From Pontibacter ruber (GTDB taxonomy: Bacteria > Bacteroidota > Bacteroidia > Cytophagales > Hymenobacteraceae), in NCBI RefSeq assembly GCF_023630205.1, contig NZ_JALPRR010000003.1:372001-436000 (forward strand): a DNA stretch of 64,000 nucleotides. Direction: 5' to 3'. The position numbers and the translations under genes were made by a program. The notes under the pieces are model-generated. The model saw only the letters and a list, made by a program, of their open reading frames with translations, made no database searches and was not told where the DNA came from. This document shows, piece after piece, positions 33,686-43,949 of this stretch. Position 1 is the stretch's first letter; every line of letters starts with the position of its first letter.

Positions 33686-35089
33686 ATGATTAAAAATTAC
33701 TTAACAGCAGGCAAGTCTGCTGTAATTATGGCCATGCTGTCTGCCGCTGTACTTACAAGCTGCGAGAAGGAAACGTTAATGGAGAACAATGAATTCGCAA
33801 CTTCTCAGACGTCTGAGGCTGCTGCCGGAAAGCAGAACTTCGTAGCCAACGAGGTGCTTGTGAAATTCAAAGCAGGTGTATCAGCAGAAGCAAGAGCCGC
33901 AGTCCTGGAGCGCATTGGAGGAAATGTAAAGGAGAGAATCCTTACAAAAGCAATGGAGCGCTTTGGTGACAAAGAAGGTCTTACATTGGTACATACGCCA
34001 ATGGCAGCGCTTGAAGCGTTAAGCAAGCTGAAAGGAGCCGCAGAAATAGAGTTTGCAGAGCCTAACTACATCTACACGCATAATGCAACCTCTTCAGATC
34101 CTTACTACACCAACGGTTCGCTGTGGGGCTTGTATGGCGATGCTACAACTCCTGCCAACCAGTATGGCAGCCAGGCTGGCGAAGCCTGGGCAGGTGGTAA
34201 CACCGGATCCAAGTCAGTAGTAATAGGTATCATTGACGAAGGTGTACAGTATACACACCCTGATCTGGCCGCTAACGTATGGACAAACCCTTACGACCCG
34301 GCTGACGGCGTAGACAACGACGGCAACGGTTACGTAGATGATACCCATGGCTGGGATTTTGATGGCAATAACAGCCAGGTTTATGACGGCGGATCAAGCG
34401 GTGGTACGGATGACCACGGTACGCACGTAGCTGGTACTATTGGTGCCGTAAACGACGGCAAAGGCGTGGTAGGCGTTAACTGGAACGTGACCATGATCTC
34501 TTGCAAGTTCCTGGGCCGCAGAGGTGGTACTACTGCCAATGCTGTAAAAGCAGTTGACTACCTGACTGACCTGAAAAAGCGACATGGTATGAACATCGTA
34601 GCCAGCAACAACTCATGGGGTGGCGGTGGCTTCTCTCAGGCATTGTATGATGCCGTTAACCGTGCCAACAGCAACGAAATTTTGTTCGTAGCAGCAGCCG
34701 GCAACGGTGGCAGCGACGGTGTTGGTGACAACAACGACGTTACAGCCAGCTATCCATCTAACATGGACCTGCCAAACGTGATCGCGGTAGCAGCTATCAC
34801 TAACACAGGTGCTAAATCTTCGTTCTCTAACTACGGTGCCACTACTGTAGATATCGGAGCACCAGGTTCAGCTATCAACTCTACTACAGCGTTCAACACG
34901 TATTCTTCTTACAACGGTACGTCTATGGCAACGCCTCACGTAACCGGTGGTGTAGCCCTGTATGCAGCTTCGCACCCAGGTTCTACAGCAGCAGCTATTA
35001 AGAATGCCATCATGAGCAGCGCAGTTCCTACTGCTTCTCTGTCTGGCAAGTGCGTTTCAGGTGGTCGCCTGAACGTAAGCGGTTTCTAA
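33686..35089 (+). CDS. Subtilisin-like serine protease (S8) lipoprotein
   Basis: 467 residues from ATG 33686; an in-frame ATG 15 codons earlier adds no homologous sequence. The lipobox is AVLTSC. A propeptide of the fervidolysin/inhibitor-I9 type covers about 50-135 (NEVLVKFKAGVSAEARAAVL, IEFAEPNYIY). The S8 catalytic domain has Asp in VIGIIDEGVQYTHPDL (DEG instead of the usual DTG/DSG), His in DDHGTHVAGT, the oxyanion Asn in NNSWGG and Ser in NGTSMATPHV. An inserted loop DGVDNDGNGYVDD looks calcium-binding. It is probably an anchored or surface protease. Confidence 0.95.
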   Translation: MIKNYLTAGKSAVIMAMLSAAVLTSCEKETLMENNEFATSQTSEAAAGKQNFVANEVLVKFKAGVSAEARAAVLERIGGNVKERILTKAMERFGDKEGLTLVHTPMAALEALSKLKGAAEIEFAEPNYIYTHNATSSDPYYTNGSLWGLYGDATTPANQYGSQAGEAWAGGNTGSKSVVIGIIDEGVQYTHPDLAANVWTNPYDPADGVDNDGNGYVDDTHGWDFDGNNSQVYDGGSSGGTDDHGTHVAGTIGAVNDGKGVVGVNWNVTMISCKFLGRRGGTTANAVKAVDYLTDLKKRHGMNIVASNNSWGGGGFSQALYDAVNRANSNEILFVAAAGNGGSDGVGDNNDVTASYPSNMDLPNVIAVAAITNTGAKSSFSNYGATTVDIGAPGSAINSTTAFNTYSSYNGTSMATPHVTGGVALYAASHPGSTAAAIKNAIMSSAVPTASLSGKCVSGGRLNVSGF

Positions 35090-35109
35090 GAGAACATCCT
35101 GATAAGCTT

Positions 35110-35143
35110 AAAAGCCGCTCCAGCAACAGCTGGAGCGGCTTTT
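35110..35143. terminator. Terminator after the subtilase gene
   Basis: A perfect 14-bp stem, AAAAGCCGCTCCAG (35110-35123) and CTGGAGCGGCTTTT (35130-35143), followed by more Ts and TATACTT at 35152-35158. Confidence 0.92.
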
Positions 35144-35379
35144 TTCTGTTTTATACTTTCTGAAATACGGCATAAGCAACTCCTTGTACCTGCACAGAGG
35201 GACATCCGGTTATGTAGGGGAAGTATAAACTGAAGCAAATGGCTATACAAAAGTATAGCTTCAGGGCCACTTACCATACTTGCTGGTTTGCCCGGGTTAC
35301 ACTTGTGCTTTTATTTTCAGCTTTACCCAAAGGTTCTGCCGTTGGTGCGTATAGTTAGTAAACGAAAGCTAAAGATACT

Positions 35380-35721
35380 ATGGAGGATAAAGTTAACATG
35401 ACACCCCTGGTTCAGGTGCTCGCCCAGCTGCGGAAGGAAGGTATTGCCACAGATTTTACGATAACGGAAGAAGGAAGGCTCAGCACCATGGATGGGAAAG
35501 AATCTTTTACGCCACAGCAGGTACAGATCGTGAATTTTTACCGTTTTGAAGGAGAGTCTTACCCCGGCGATATGGCCATACTCTATGTGCTGGAAACCAG
35601 TACCGGCTTAAAAGGGACCATCTCCGATGCCTATGGATTATACTCCGACGAAGCGATAGAGAACTTTATGAAGCAGGTAAAAGACCTGGGCAAAGACCTG
35701 GATAAGCACAGCGGCAACTAA
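35380..35721 (+). CDS. Small conserved Bacteroidota protein
   Basis: 113 residues. The sequence TDFTITEEGRLSTMDGKESF, then QVQIVNFYRFEGESYPGDMA and TSTGLKGTISDAYGLYSDEA, follows a pattern I know from small Bacteroidota proteins often named phosphoribosylpyrophosphate synthetase, although none of the PRPP-synthetase motifs (PRPP loop, flag region) is present and the length is a third of that enzyme. The name should not be transferred. Likely a compact alpha/beta soluble protein of unknown function. It converges with the cyclase-like gene, 17 bp apart. Confidence 0.75.
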   Translation: MEDKVNMTPLVQVLAQLRKEGIATDFTITEEGRLSTMDGKESFTPQQVQIVNFYRFEGESYPGDMAILYVLETSTGLKGTISDAYGLYSDEAIENFMKQVKDLGKDLDKHSGN

Positions 35722-35738
35722 GTATAAAGCCGGCTACG

Positions 35739-36881
35739 TTACAGCAACAGCGCATCAATGCGGTGGGCGTGCACCATCCCTTCGCACGGCGACCAGGTAA
35801 AGATCGTGAAACGGCCATCCTGCGACGCTATCAGGGCGAGGGTGTTGCGCTGGTCGTGTACAAACTGTGCTGCCGAAAGGTGCCGGGTGCCGCCGCTTTG
35901 GGATGGATGAACGATTACGGCTCCTTCGTTCACGACCGGTTCGGTCATGATTATCTGTTCTACGGGTGTGTGGCCTCTGCGGCGCCCTATTTTAGCGCCG
36001 AAAGCAAGCAACTCATACTTGTCGCTGATCACGGTGGCGCCATCCACTGCCGTAAGCCCTGCTATGTTGTCGATTACCCGTTGGTTTTCCCTTTGCCAGA
36101 GCGATTGCTGTTGTTCCTCTTTGCTCTGCTGCATCAGGTCCGACAGACCTGAAAAATGCGGTTGTACAGCGTAGGTAATCGGTTGGATGATGGATTCCTG
36201 CCATTCGTCTGTATCGGCCGGCACTACCAGCAGCGAACCGCCGTGCCCGTGCGCACGCATGGATACAGCCAGTTGTACAAGCACATTTACCGAGCTGGTC
36301 CAGGAAGAAGGGGAGGAGAAGCCCAAAAGCGAAGTAAGTACTTCCGGGCAGTCTGGCAGGCTGGCGCTTTCTTCATCTACTACCTTTACCTGATCGCCTT
36401 TGAGCACCACCACATTGGCAAATTTGCCCATGCCCTTTTTGCGCCGGTGCTTTACCACCAGCAAACCGGGCTCAGAAACATCCACTACAAAGCAGAAGTA
36501 CTTGATATCGCGCGTGGTTCCCCAGATATACAGCTCATCATCCTCATACCAAACCCCAAGGTGAATGCCGGGGCGCTCCACTCCGGGCGATAGTTTGGCA
36601 AGTACATCGGGTTTGAAGGGCAGGCGCTGCTTAAACAGCAGGGGCAAACCTGCCATCTCAGGCGGCAGAAAAACCAGCGAAATTTTTGGAGACTGGCCTT
36701 CTTCGTGCCGGAGACTTGCCCAGAAAGCAGTGTCGATGATGGTCTCGATAACCTGGGCGGAAGGTACAGGTGCTAGTTTCTGCTCGCCGCGCTCGCGTGC
36801 AGCGGCATAATAATCTGCGAAATGCTGTTCTACTGTTTTGGCTACTTTCTGTGCTGCCTGGTAAGTTGATTTTCCGATCAT
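35739..36881 (-). CDS. DACNV-sensor protein with diadenylate-cyclase-like (DisA_N) domain
   Basis: 380 residues from ATG 36879-36881; a GTG 18 codons upstream is the alternative. The N-terminal two thirds (about 15-250) resemble the DACNV sensor domain found ahead of DisA-type cyclases (FADYYAAARERGEQKLAPVP, AFWASLRHEEGQSPKISLVF, LLVVKHRRKKGMGKFANV). The C-terminal part has the DAC nucleotide motifs GLTAVDGATVISDKYELLAF (DGA) and SGGTRHLSAAQF (RHR motif, here R-H-L). It would make c-di-AMP or a related dinucleotide if active. The Leu in place of the second Arg of RHR may change activity or may be normal for this subfamily. Cytoplasmic, no membrane helix. Confidence 0.75.
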   Translation of the reverse strand: MIGKSTYQAAQKVAKTVEQHFADYYAAARERGEQKLAPVPSAQVIETIIDTAFWASLRHEEGQSPKISLVFLPPEMAGLPLLFKQRLPFKPDVLAKLSPGVERPGIHLGVWYEDDELYIWGTTRDIKYFCFVVDVSEPGLLVVKHRRKKGMGKFANVVVLKGDQVKVVDEESASLPDCPEVLTSLLGFSSPSSWTSSVNVLVQLAVSMRAHGHGGSLLVVPADTDEWQESIIQPITYAVQPHFSGLSDLMQQSKEEQQQSLWQRENQRVIDNIAGLTAVDGATVISDKYELLAFGAKIGRRRGHTPVEQIIMTEPVVNEGAVIVHPSQSGGTRHLSAAQFVHDQRNTLALIASQDGRFTIFTWSPCEGMVHAHRIDALLL

Positions 36882-37078
36882 CGTTACGATTTCAATGCTC
36901 CTGTGGGCCAAGCCTGCGGTAGAAGAAGCATGCACCAGGCATACTGTTCTTCCACATGCTCCATTTTTTACACCTTACCAGCTAAAATAGTTTTGTGGCG
37001 AACACCACAAAAGGAGAGGAGAAGGGCATTGTAACGATAAATCGCAGCAACTTAAAGGGCAATGACAGCAGCAGCCGG

Positions 37079-37375
37079 CTACTGACTTACCTGGTCGAAG
37101 AAGCGTACTTTCAGGCTGCCGGGTACCAGTTTTAAGCCTTTCGGAATGCCCTGGTGCGCCTCTTTCATGTGGTCTTTATACCATACTTTGTAGCTGTCTT
37201 CATCTGTCCAGGAGGTCATCACCCAAAACTCATTTACATTCTCCTGCGGCGAGAATACCTTCATACCTAAAAAGCCAATGGCGGTGTCTACCTGGTGGGG
37301 CCTTGCAATAAAAGCTTCTTTTACCTCTTTTGCCATGTCGTTGGCAATTTCAAATACACTAAGTGCTATAAACAT
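37079..37375 (-). CDS. Antibiotic-biosynthesis-monooxygenase (ABM) fold protein
   Basis: 98 residues from ATG 37373-37375; the frame upstream opens only at TTG. The pattern MFIALSVFEIANDMAKEVKE, GFLGMKVFSPQENVNEFWVM and SWTDEDSYKVWYKDHMKEAH is the dimeric ferredoxin-like ABM fold (W-x-s-x-x-x-f-x-x-W). Members include haem-degrading monooxygenases of the IsdG/HmoA type and quinol oxygenases. Family membership is clear, the substrate is not. A haem-degrading role would be of interest because a bacteriophytochrome, which needs biliverdin, lies 4 kb away, but that link is only suggestive. Confidence 0.85.
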   Translation of the reverse strand: MFIALSVFEIANDMAKEVKEAFIARPHQVDTAIGFLGMKVFSPQENVNEFWVMTSWTDEDSYKVWYKDHMKEAHQGIPKGLKLVPGSLKVRFFDQVSQ

Positions 37376-37441
37376 TTGTTCTTTCAATAGTATGAATTCT
37401 CAACTTCACTAAAGCTTTGCTTCTGCCCAGGCGCGTGTCTG

Positions 37442-40400
37442 TTACGCTTCTTCTTTTTTAAAGTATAACTTAAAGGTAGTGCCTTCTCCCAGCTTACTCT
37501 TTACTTTGATTTTGCCGCCTGCATTATCCATGATGCGCTTTACAATATACAGCCCCATACCTGTGCCGTCCACATGCGAGTGGAAACGTTTGAACAGTGT
37601 AAACAGCTTGGTCTGATTATCCTCGCTGATACCAAGTCCGTTGTCAGCAACCGACAGCACCACGTACCCGTCTTTCTGTTCGGTTTGGATCTTTACCACA
37701 GGTGTTCGGTCCGGAGCCTGGTATTTGATGGCGTTGCTCAACAGGTTGTACAAAATGCTGTACAGGTTCTTTTTAGAAAAACTGATGCAGGTATCCTCCG
37801 TAAAGTTTACCTCCACCTGTGCGTTCGACTCGGTAAGCAGCTCCTGCAGATTGGCTTTCACATCTTCTAAAACAGCCTTCATGTCCACCGATTCAGCTTT
37901 GCCGTCCACGTCACGCTGTACTTTGGCTATATCGGTCAGGTCTTTGATCACGTTTTTAAAGCGCCAGATAGAATCTTTGATCATGTCGAACAAAGGCTTG
38001 GTTGGTTCTCCCGGCAGTGGGTCGGCTGCTTCTATCTGCTCTTCCAGCAGCAGCATCAGACCTTCGATATTGCTGATCGGCGATTTCAGGTCATGCGATG
38101 CAGTATAAACAAAGGTATCCAGGTCCTCGATCACACGCAGCAGGTGCTCGTTTGTGAGTTGGAGCTTCTCCTGGGTTGCTTTCAGGTCTGTTAGGTCGAT
38201 GAAGGAGCCCAGCACGCGGTAAGGAATCTGGTACTCGTTGTGCATGATGTAGGCACGGTTCGATACATAGGAATAAGTGCCGTCTGCTTTCTCCAGCCGA
38301 TACTCGCCCGACCATTGGTCTTTGCCCATGTTGATGGCCTTGTTGATTCCTTTTACAACCTCTTCGCGATCATCCGGGTGAATTTTGTCGAACCAGCCTT
38401 TTACGCCCTGGCCCATCTGGCTTTCATCATACCCAAACATGGTACCGAGGCTATCGCTCCACCATAATTCGTTGCTTACCAGGTTCCAGTCCCAGATCAC
38501 GTCGTTGGTGGCCATGGAAACCAGTCGGAAACGCTCTTCGCTCGCTGCCAGTGCATTGGTGCGTTCCGCTACCCGTTTCTCCAGTTCGTTATTCAGTTTG
38601 ATCAGGTTTTCTTCGGCTAACTTGATTTCTTCGTAAGCCATCAGCACCTTCTCTTCGCTGCTTTTCTTTTCGGTGATGTCAGCCATGGTCACGGTTACAC
38701 CATTGCCCATTTTAACTGCTGCGATCTCGAACCAGGATCTCTGCCCGTTTATTTCGAGTTGCTGCTCGATGTGCAACGGCTGCCCGGTTTCGGCTACTTT
38801 TACATACTTGCGGAACAAACCGGTCTTTCTCAGGAACGGCATTTTTGACAGCACACTGGAGTTCAGGAGCTCAGCGTGTGATGCTCCCAGCATTTCTTCT
38901 GTCTTTTTATTCAGCAGGCTCCAGGAGAAATCCGTTATTTCCTGCTTCTCGTTCAAAACACTGCTAAACGCCATGATGCTGTTCAGCGAGCTGTTCAACA
39001 CCCCCTGCACCACGTTGCTGAGCGTTTTAAGGGTAGTTACATCTACAAAACTGATCACCACGCCATCCTTGTTGCCGTCGTGTTTCAGGTAAGGTATGAT
39101 GCGCATAAGGTAATACTTACCGGAAGTTGTCTCGATTTCCTGTTCTATCTCAGACGAGGTGTTGTTCACCTGCTGGATGTCTTCCATCAGGCGGGAGTAC
39201 TTCATGTTATGCGACAGGTGGTGTATCGGCCTGCCCACATCGCTGTCGATGATGTTTATAAGCCCTTCGATGGAAGGCGTGAATTTTCGGATCGTCAGGT
39301 GGTGGTCTACGAACAACTGGCCGATGTTGGAGCTTCGGATGTAGTTGTCCAGGTCCTCGTTGAGTTCCTGCAGCTCTTTTATCTTCAGCTGGTGCTCGGA
39401 ATTTACTGTGTGAAGTTCCTCATTGAGTGACTGCATTTCCTCATTGGAGCTTTGCAGTTCTTCGTTAGACGACATGAGTTCTTCGTTGCTCGACTGCAGC
39501 TCTTCGTTGGAGGTGCTCAGGTCCTGTACGGTCAGGTGCAGGCTCTCGCGGGCTTCTTTCAGCTCCGTTTCCAGAGCCGTAAGCTGTTGGTAGTAATCAG
39601 AATCCGAAACAAACGTAAGGTCCGAAACTTTCGGCAACGGAGTGACTTCGCCCATTTCCTGCAGCAGCACCAGGATTACCTTTGGCTGCCCTTTTTCCAT
39701 GGTTATCGGGCGGATGGAAACGTGCACCAGCTGTTCCTTTTTACCTAACCTTACCTTTACCTGCCGGGCCACTACTTTGCGGTCCTGCTTCAGTGCCTTG
39801 CGTATGCCCACACTCAGGGTTACAGCCAGCTCTTCGGGCACCATTTTGATCAGGTTGAAGTGCAGGCGCTTGTCCGGAAACTTGAGAAATCGGTTGATAT
39901 CGCCAATGCCGTGCAACAGCTGGTAATTCTCGTCTACATAGAGCCCTATCACCTTAAAGTCTTCGGCAACGGCATCCATAAAGGAATCGTTGTAGCGCCC
40001 CAGCGTAGTATTTTTGTACTGCGTGGATTGGCTCAGGTAATTGGAGCTGCTGGAATAATCTTTTATACCATAGGTTTTCTGAATGCTGCTGCTCTCCTTT
40101 ATTTTCCGGTAGAGCTTCCATTTGCGGTTCTCTTCCGAAAAGAAGGACTGCATTTCACCTATGTTTTCACTCGGGCCCAGGAGCAGGTACCCACCCAGGT
40201 TCAGGGCGTATGGAAACAAGGCAAGCACCTTATTCTGAAGAGCAGGGTTCAGGTAAATGAGCATGTTGCGGCACGTGATCAGGTCGATCCGGCTGTAAGG
40301 CGGATCTTTCTGAAGATCGTGCTGGGCAAACACCACCAGCTTGCGGGTGTCTTCGTTCACAATGTAACGGTCGCCTTTCAAATAGAAACGGCGCGCCAGC

Positions 40401-41563
40401 CTTTCGGCAGACACATCCTGGGCAATGGAGAAAGGGTAACTTCCTTTAGATGCCTGCGTGATAGCCTCCTGATCAATATCGGTGGCGAATAGTTTTACCT
40501 GGGGTTCACGCCCCAGCTTTTCGTAGGCTTCCTGGAAAAGTATAGCCAGCGAGTATACTTCCTCGCCGGTGCTGCAGGCAGCCACCCATACTTTCACTGC
40601 TTCGTTCTCGGCCTTCTCGTCAATGATCTGCGGTATCACTTCCTGTTCCAGCAACTCGAACGCTTCCGGATCGCGGAAGAAGCGGGTTACGTTGATAAAG
40701 AACTCCTGGCAAAGTTTCTTGATCTCGGCAGGGTTTTCATGCAGGAAGTTCAGGTAATCCTTCAAATCCTGGACCTTCAGGTGATCCATCCGTTTCCGGA
40801 TCCTGCGGTTTATGGTAGCCTGCTTGTAATCTGTAAAGTCCGTTTGTGTATGGGTGCAGATCAGGTCCAGGATCTCCTGCAATACAAGATCATCCTCGCT
40901 CTGTTCGCTCTGTTCAATCAATGTTTTCACCAGTGGAATTTTACGGGTGTATTCTTTTATCTCCTCAGGCATCTGCTCCGGAGGAAGCACGAAATCGTAA
41001 TAGCCGGCATCGATGGCGCTGCGGGGCATGCCGTCGAATTTGGCCGAATCAGGATCCTGTACCACTACCATGCCTCCGGCAGATTTAATTGCCTTTGTAC
41101 CTTTGGTGCCATCGGTGCCGGTGCCGGATAACACAACACCTATGGCATACTTGCCACGGCTTTTCGCCATCGATTCGAAGAACAGGTCGATGGCAAAGTT
41201 CGGTTCGCGGCTCCGGGTCTTATCTGCCAGGCGCAGCCGCCCGTGTTCCATGGTAAGCTGTTTGCCGCTGGGCAGTACGTACACACAGTTAGGCCTGGTG
41301 AACATATTGTCCTCGGCCTCCTGCACCTGCATGCTCGTGTGTTTGGACAAGAGCTCTGCCATCAGGCTTTTATGGTCCGGCGACAGGTGCTGAATGATCA
41401 CAAAAGAAAAGCTGGAATTGCTTGGAAAATGGTCAAAGAGCTTATGGATTGCTTCAAGCCCGCCCGCAGAAGCGCCTATACCGATCAGGTAATGATCTGC
41501 AGGTTTCATGAGTGCCTCTTTGTTAGTGGTCTTGGAATCCATTCTGCTTTGTTCTTTTTCCAT
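37442..41563 (-). CDS. CheB-CheR-PAS-histidine kinase fusion
   Basis: 1,373 residues. Order: CheB methylesterase domain (about 22-205; S32 in GIGASAGG, H59 in [10 protein letters not shown]151 in LSGTGTDG), with no receiver domain in front; CheR methyltransferase (about 220-495; [41 protein letters not shown]); a coiled coil with repeated [12 protein letters not shown] (about 660-740); PAS domains at about 745-860, 865-985 and 1030-1150; then HisKA ([16 protein letters not shown], His) and HATPase ([29 protein letters not shown]). All catalytic residues look present. Such fusions link receptor-type methylation chemistry to a kinase in non-chemotaxis signalling. It starts 45 bp after the phytochrome gene, so the two probably form one operon. 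Confidence 0.95.
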   Translation of the reverse strand: MEKEQSRMDSKTTNKEALMKPADHYLIGIGASAGGLEAIHKLFDHFPSNSSFSFVIIQHLSPDHKSLMAELLSKHTSMQVQEAEDNMFTRPNCVYVLPSGKQLTMEHGRLRLADKTRSREPNFAIDLFFESMAKSRGKYAIGVVLSGTGTDGTKGTKAIKSAGGMVVVQDPDSAKFDGMPRSAIDAGYYDFVLPPEQMPEEIKEYTRKIPLVKTLIEQSEQSEDDLVLQEILDLICTHTQTDFTDYKQATINRRIRKRMDHLKVQDLKDYLNFLHENPAEIKKLCQEFFINVTRFFRDPEAFELLEQEVIPQIIDEKAENEAVKVWVAACSTGEEVYSLAILFQEAYEKLGREPQVKLFATDIDQEAITQASKGSYPFSIAQDVSAERLARRFYLKGDRYIVNEDTRKLVVFAQHDLQKDPPYSRIDLITCRNMLIYLNPALQNKVLALFPYALNLGGYLLLGPSENIGEMQSFFSEENRKWKLYRKIKESSSIQKTYGIKDYSSSSNYLSQSTQYKNTTLGRYNDSFMDAVAEDFKVIGLYVDENYQLLHGIGDINRFLKFPDKRLHFNLIKMVPEELAVTLSVGIRKALKQDRKVVARQVKVRLGKKEQLVHVSIRPITMEKGQPKVILVLLQEMGEVTPLPKVSDLTFVSDSDYYQQLTALETELKEARESLHLTVQDLSTSNEELQSSNEELMSSNEELQSSNEEMQSLNEELHTVNSEHQLKIKELQELNEDLDNYIRSSNIGQLFVDHHLTIRKFTPSIEGLINIIDSDVGRPIHHLSHNMKYSRLMEDIQQVNNTSSEIEQEIETTSGKYYLMRIIPYLKHDGNKDGVVISFVDVTTLKTLSNVVQGVLNSSLNSIMAFSSVLNEKQEITDFSWSLLNKKTEEMLGASHAELLNSSVLSKMPFLRKTGLFRKYVKVAETGQPLHIEQQLEINGQRSWFEIAAVKMGNGVTVTMADITEKKSSEEKVLMAYEEIKLAEENLIKLNNELEKRVAERTNALAASEERFRLVSMATNDVIWDWNLVSNELWWSDSLGTMFGYDESQMGQGVKGWFDKIHPDDREEVVKGINKAINMGKDQWSGEYRLEKADGTYSYVSNRAYIMHNEYQIPYRVLGSFIDLTDLKATQEKLQLTNEHLLRVIEDLDTFVYTASHDLKSPISNIEGLMLLLEEQIEAADPLPGEPTKPLFDMIKDSIWRFKNVIKDLTDIAKVQRDVDGKAESVDMKAVLEDVKANLQELLTESNAQVEVNFTEDTCISFSKKNLYSILYNLLSNAIKYQAPDRTPVVKIQTEQKDGYVVLSVADNGLGISEDNQTKLFTLFKRFHSHVDGTGMGLYIVKRIMDNAGGKIKVKSKLGEGTTFKLYFKKEEA

Positions 41564-41608
41564 ATCTTATCCGGGTGTTTCTGGCAGCTATCGTATGGCA
41601 GTTATACT

Positions 41609-43162
41609 TTAAAATCGTTCTTTGATGATCTTTTCCAGCACAGCGTTACGCAGTGTTTCAGCGGCATCTTTCTCTTCTTCCTGCCACGGAAGCGAAGTAT
41701 ACTTTACGGTTTCTTTGTAAGTAGCAAAGGAGTTGCGGGGGTGATACGTCTTTCCGTCCGGCTCCATCTGGATGGCATTATTCGGGTTTCCGCCCCAGTT
41801 CACCGTCTGCACCACTTCCGGCCTGAAACCCAGAATGTACTCTCCCTGCTCGGCATTGATTGGCAGCGCTATCAGGCCGCTTGCTACGTCTTTATACTCT
41901 TTGCTGTGCGGGTATTCAAGTGGCAGCGTATCGGTAGCGTATAGTTTTTGCGCTTTATTGCGACGCAGCCAGGATACCAGTTCTTTTAACTCCTGCCTGG
42001 AAGGAGTAGTTCCGCTGGTCCAGGTATTGCCTTCGAAGATCACTGCTGCTCCCGATAGCGATAACAGGCTCTGTACCGTAGTGGCGCCTTCCAGCAAGCC
42101 TTCAGCAAAGTTCGGGGTGGTATACAGTTGCTCCAGCAGTTCTGCATGCAGGCCTCGCATTTTTACCCGAAGCATCATGTTCTTTTCTTTTTCTTTTGCA
42201 GCCACCTGCGCCGATAAAATACCGGAGAGTAATTCCATAGCCGAGCGCATCTCATAGCTTGGGAGCTTGGCCGTTTTGTGGTGGCAGGAGATCAGGCCCC
42301 AGAGCTGGTTATCGATGATCAGGGGCAACGACATTGAAGCCGTAATGTTCAGGTTTGCCAGGTACTCCAGGTGCACGGTTGCTACACTACGCAGGTTGCA
42401 ATCCGAAAGATCGGTGAAGCGCTGGGTAAGCGGGTTTACGATAGGGATAAGGCGAGCCGGCACATAATCCTTTGTCGGGATCATGCGGTACGGATTTTTG
42501 AAGTACAGATCGCGTGCCTGCTTGGGTACATCCGATGCCGGAAAGCGCAGGTCCATGTAATCATCCATATCGTCCTCTTTCGCCTGGGCGATCACGATAC
42601 CGTTCCAGTGCGGATCGAACTGGTAAACCAGTATGCGGTCGAATCCGGTAAATTTCTTTAGCTCTTCGGCTGCAAGTTGTGACACTTCCCGGGTTTCTGC
42701 TGACTGCTTCAGGAGCGACGTAACATACTTTATGTGCTGGTAAAGGGTGATGAAAGACTCCTGCGGAGTGCTCTTGCTTTCTTCCATCTCTACCAACACG
42801 TAGTCCGGACCGGGATGTACCAGCGCTGTAAAGGCTGTTTCTTTTCCGGATACCGAGAAGTTAAGTGTAAAGGGTATCTTTTCCTGGTTGTTCTGACTGT
42901 TGATCTTGGCCAGCATGTCGTCGTATTGCCCGGCTGGGAGGAATTGCGAAAGCGGCTGCTCCAGCAGTTGATCAACCGGGGTGGAGAGAAACTGCTCTGC
43001 ATTTTCGCTGGCCTGTACAATGCGCAGTTCCACTTTATCCAGCACCAGCAAAATACCGTAGGGTTGTATCAGGTTTACCAGGTGAAGCGGTATACTTCCG
43101 CAAAACTCTGAATCGTAATTCTTCTCGATGGTGATGTTAATCAGTGCTGTGTTGTTTTCCAT
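41609..43162 (-). CDS. Bacteriophytochrome photosensory module (PAS-GAF-PHY) without output domain
   Basis: 517 residues. The N-terminus carries the biliverdin-type Cys (C21 in SEFCGSIPLHLVN) followed by LIQPYGILLVLD, the bacteriophytochrome PAS start. The GAF domain (about 150-320) has FDRILVYQFDPHWNG, RFPASDVPKQARDLYFKNPY (the PASDIP signature) and CNLRSVATVHLEYLANLNIT with ASMSLPLI, which surround the chromophore. The PHY domain (about 330-505) includes the tongue-like segment near GRPEV/NWGGNPNN. There is no kinase or GGDEF part, so the light signal must be passed to another protein, most simply the CheB-CheR-histidine kinase encoded 45 bp downstream. Confidence 0.9.
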   Translation of the reverse strand: MENNTALINITIEKNYDSEFCGSIPLHLVNLIQPYGILLVLDKVELRIVQASENAEQFLSTPVDQLLEQPLSQFLPAGQYDDMLAKINSQNNQEKIPFTLNFSVSGKETAFTALVHPGPDYVLVEMEESKSTPQESFITLYQHIKYVTSLLKQSAETREVSQLAAEELKKFTGFDRILVYQFDPHWNGIVIAQAKEDDMDDYMDLRFPASDVPKQARDLYFKNPYRMIPTKDYVPARLIPIVNPLTQRFTDLSDCNLRSVATVHLEYLANLNITASMSLPLIIDNQLWGLISCHHKTAKLPSYEMRSAMELLSGILSAQVAAKEKEKNMMLRVKMRGLHAELLEQLYTTPNFAEGLLEGATTVQSLLSLSGAAVIFEGNTWTSGTTPSRQELKELVSWLRRNKAQKLYATDTLPLEYPHSKEYKDVASGLIALPINAEQGEYILGFRPEVVQTVNWGGNPNNAIQMEPDGKTYHPRNSFATYKETVKYTSLPWQEEEKDAAETLRNAVLEKIIKERF

Positions 43163-43529
43163 AGGTAAAGTAATAGGTTAATATTGGTAGAAGCGATCTA
43201 TACTAGTTGTCAGCAAACGCTTCCTTTTTACTATCATACCATCATTACTTGAAGCAGCTTTTCAGAGCGTTTTCTTGGGATGGGTATCAGGCGAAAGTGC
43301 CTGCCTGGCTTGCAGGTAATGCAGGTGTAAAACCAGCTATTACCAGGAGAAGTTTATCCTTTTGTTACCAAGCCTTTTATTTCTGTGCATTATCAGCATG
43401 TAATTTACTCTTTATTTCAGCCACTCTCACTATTATGCTATGATTTGCTTGTAAAAACCTGGTATAATCCTGTTTTGGCCAAGTATACCCATTGGTTTTC
43501 AAATAAATAACAGCAGAGAAAAAGCGGGA
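43163..43529. promoter_or_regulatory. Upstream region of the phytochrome operon
   Basis: About 365 bp with the promoter of the minus-strand phytochrome gene. It contains TTACTTGAAGCAGCTTT (43245-43261), which recurs at 48224-48240 downstream of the other two-component pair, and one AAGTATA (43481). Confidence 0.4.
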
Positions 43530-43949
43530 TCAGCAGGAGGTAGTATTATAGTTTTCGAGCCATTCCATTGCTTCCTTTTTGTTGCCGAAGGTATGGAATC
43601 GTACCTGGCTATCGAGGATGGAGCGTAGGCTTTTTCCAATTTTATCGCCAAAGGTATTTGGCTTTGCCACATGTATAAAATTAGTGACACCAATTCCCTG
43701 CATCTTTGGCATCCAGTTACGGGAAAACCATTGGAGGGAATCTGCCCAGACAGAAATAATTTTGCTGCAATCGTTCATAATGGAGGTGCAGGGCATGAAG
43801 CGGGCCTGCTCTTCGATCCAGTTGGTTACCTGCTCAATCTGTTGGTTTGTAGTATAACCGTGCCATTCTACTACAACTGTGCAGAAGTCGTGCAAATAGC
43901 TGACTTTACTGAAAGTCTTGCCAAATTCATTTTCGAATTCTCTCTCCAT
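43530..43949 (-). CDS. Hypothetical STAS/SpoIIAA-like protein
   Basis: 139 residues. The layout (beta strand, VVVEWHGYTTNQQIEQVTNW, helix, then a SIMNDCSKIISVWADSLQWF strand-helix, and NKKEAMEWLENY at the C-terminus) fits the SpoIIAA-like/STAS-like fold seen in many Bacteroidota orphan proteins. The FHTFGNKKEAMEWL end is the typical last helix. No signal peptide. It may take part in signalling next to the phytochrome and PAS-kinase genes, but this rests on position only. Confidence 0.65.
   Translation of the reverse strand: MEREFENEFGKTFSKVSYLHDFCTVVVEWHGYTTNQQIEQVTNWIEEQARFMPCTSIMNDCSKIISVWADSLQWFSRNWMPKMQGIGVTNFIHVAKPNTFGDKIGKSLRSILDSQVRFHTFGNKKEAMEWLENYNTTSC

Noticed and set aside
35380..35721. 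Phosphoribosylpyrophosphate synthetase
   Set aside because: Such names are attached to similar small proteins, but the length is far too short and the PRPP-binding motifs are missing.
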